DNA from: Acidobacteria bacterium 13_1_20CM_3_53_8
GTDB taxonomy: Bacteria; Acidobacteriota; Blastocatellia; Pyrinomonadales; Pyrinomonadaceae
Reading direction: 5' to 3'
Length of the DNA: 64,000 bases
NCBI GenBank assembly: GCA_001920415.1
Contig: MNJR01000047.1
Span: forward strand, 1 to 64,000
The position numbers were made by a program, and so were the translations under genes. Below are positions 63,666 through 64,000 of the stretch, piece after piece; position 1 is the stretch's first letter, and every line of letters starts with the position of its first letter. A model generated the notes under the pieces. That model ran no database searches, was not told the origin of the DNA, and was given only the letters and a program-made list of their open reading frames with translations.

Positions 63666-64000
63666 ATGAAAGAAACTCTCAAGGTCATGAACCGTATGGT
63701 CAAAGATGGAGTAATTGAAGAGTACGCCATTGGAGGAGCGGTCGGCGCAATCTATTATCTTGAGCCATTCGATACGGCAGACCTTGATGTTTTTGTTCAG
63801 GTAAGCTCGACCGGCAGCGACTTGGGCGTCATCGCTCCCATTTATGATTACTTAATCGGGCGAGGCTACGAGGCCAGAGGTGAGTTCATCTACATCGAAG
63901 AGATTCCTGTTCAATTCTTGCCGGTCTTTAACTCTCTCACGGAGGAAGCGGTGAAGAACGCGCAGACAATCAAATACTCGCGTGTGACGACGCGCATCAT
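63666..64000 (+). CDS. nucleotidyltransferase-like protein, cut by window end
   Basis: From ATG 63666 the frame reads MKETLKVMNRMVKDGVIEEY, then AIGGAVGAIYYLEPFDTADLDVFV, the GG and DxD pattern of MNT/AbiEii-like polymerase-beta nucleotidyltransferases. It continues to the window end, so only about 111 residues are seen. Such domains occur in toxin-antitoxin and other mobile modules; a partner is outside the window. Confidence 0.65.
   Translation, partial: MKETLKVMNRMVKDGVIEEYAIGGAVGAIYYLEPFDTADLDVFVQVSSTGSDLGVIAPIYDYLIGRGYEARGEFIYIEEIPVQFLPVFNSLTEEAVKNAQTIKYSRVTTRI

Overview
The window is a chromosomal segment of a bacterium that most resembles an Acidobacteriota member, probably Blastocatellia/Pyrinomonadales-like. 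The main evidence is two large proteins of the acidobacterial 'VWFA-related' type, a DUF4760 protein, a TgpA-like transglutaminase, and a housekeeping complement of ordinary bacterial type. The assignment is inference; no 16S gene is present.

Layout. 1-1020: 3' part of a 23S rRNA gene interrupted by a 282-nt group I intron, then 5S rRNA and a terminator. 1140-8293: transglutaminase, rimO, a small protein, pgpA (with an IS200/IS605-like scar at its end), a small acidic protein and serA. 8286-10855: an accessory patch with degraded methylase-like tails, a possible toxin/antitoxin-like DUF2283 cassette, a 150-bp MITE-like palindrome and an AT-rich TIR/deoxyribosyltransferase-like gene. 10988-15336: two VWFA-related secreted proteins on the minus strand, the second broken. 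15688-18602: ABC exporter pair and a CYTH protein. 18677-20804: groES-groEL on the minus strand with a perfect CIRCE operator; groEL is out of frame. 21010-24197: Fis-like HTH protein, purC, DinB protein, OmpR-type regulator. 24368-31076: two paralogous membrane HEAT-repeat proteins, one carrying a giant charged coiled coil. 31161-48948: uvrB, hicBA, a glcD-like oxidase, aroC, def, pruA (frameshifted), fmt-rsmB, PASTA protein, rpe and TPR proteins. 49166-57889: CAP protein, ispE, tRNA-Gln, prs, rplY-pth-rpsF-rpsR-rplI and dnaB with an intein. 58277-64000: paralogous secreted proteins, alr, tonB-like, an encapsulated-ferritin-like protein, a racemase-like protein, GNAT and a partial nucleotidyltransferase-like gene.

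Two themes stand out. First, short intergenic spacers repeatedly carry long inverted repeats built from tandem units of about 8 bp (at least ten word families). Some are nested inside one another, and some supply stop codons and C-termini to the flanking genes. Second, four conserved genes (groEL, dnaB, pruA, a VWFA protein) are out of frame. Three of them lack about 55 nt each, which suggests assembly or sequence errors at least as much as biology, although a split DnaB intein is a testable alternative.

Functionally the window is mostly housekeeping: translation (rRNA, rplY, pth, rpsF/R, rplI, def, fmt, rsmB, rimO), protein folding (groESL), replication and repair (dnaB, uvrB), and central biosynthesis (serA, purC, aroC, ispE, prs, rpe, alr). 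Envelope and TPR/HEAT proteins of unknown role lie between these genes.
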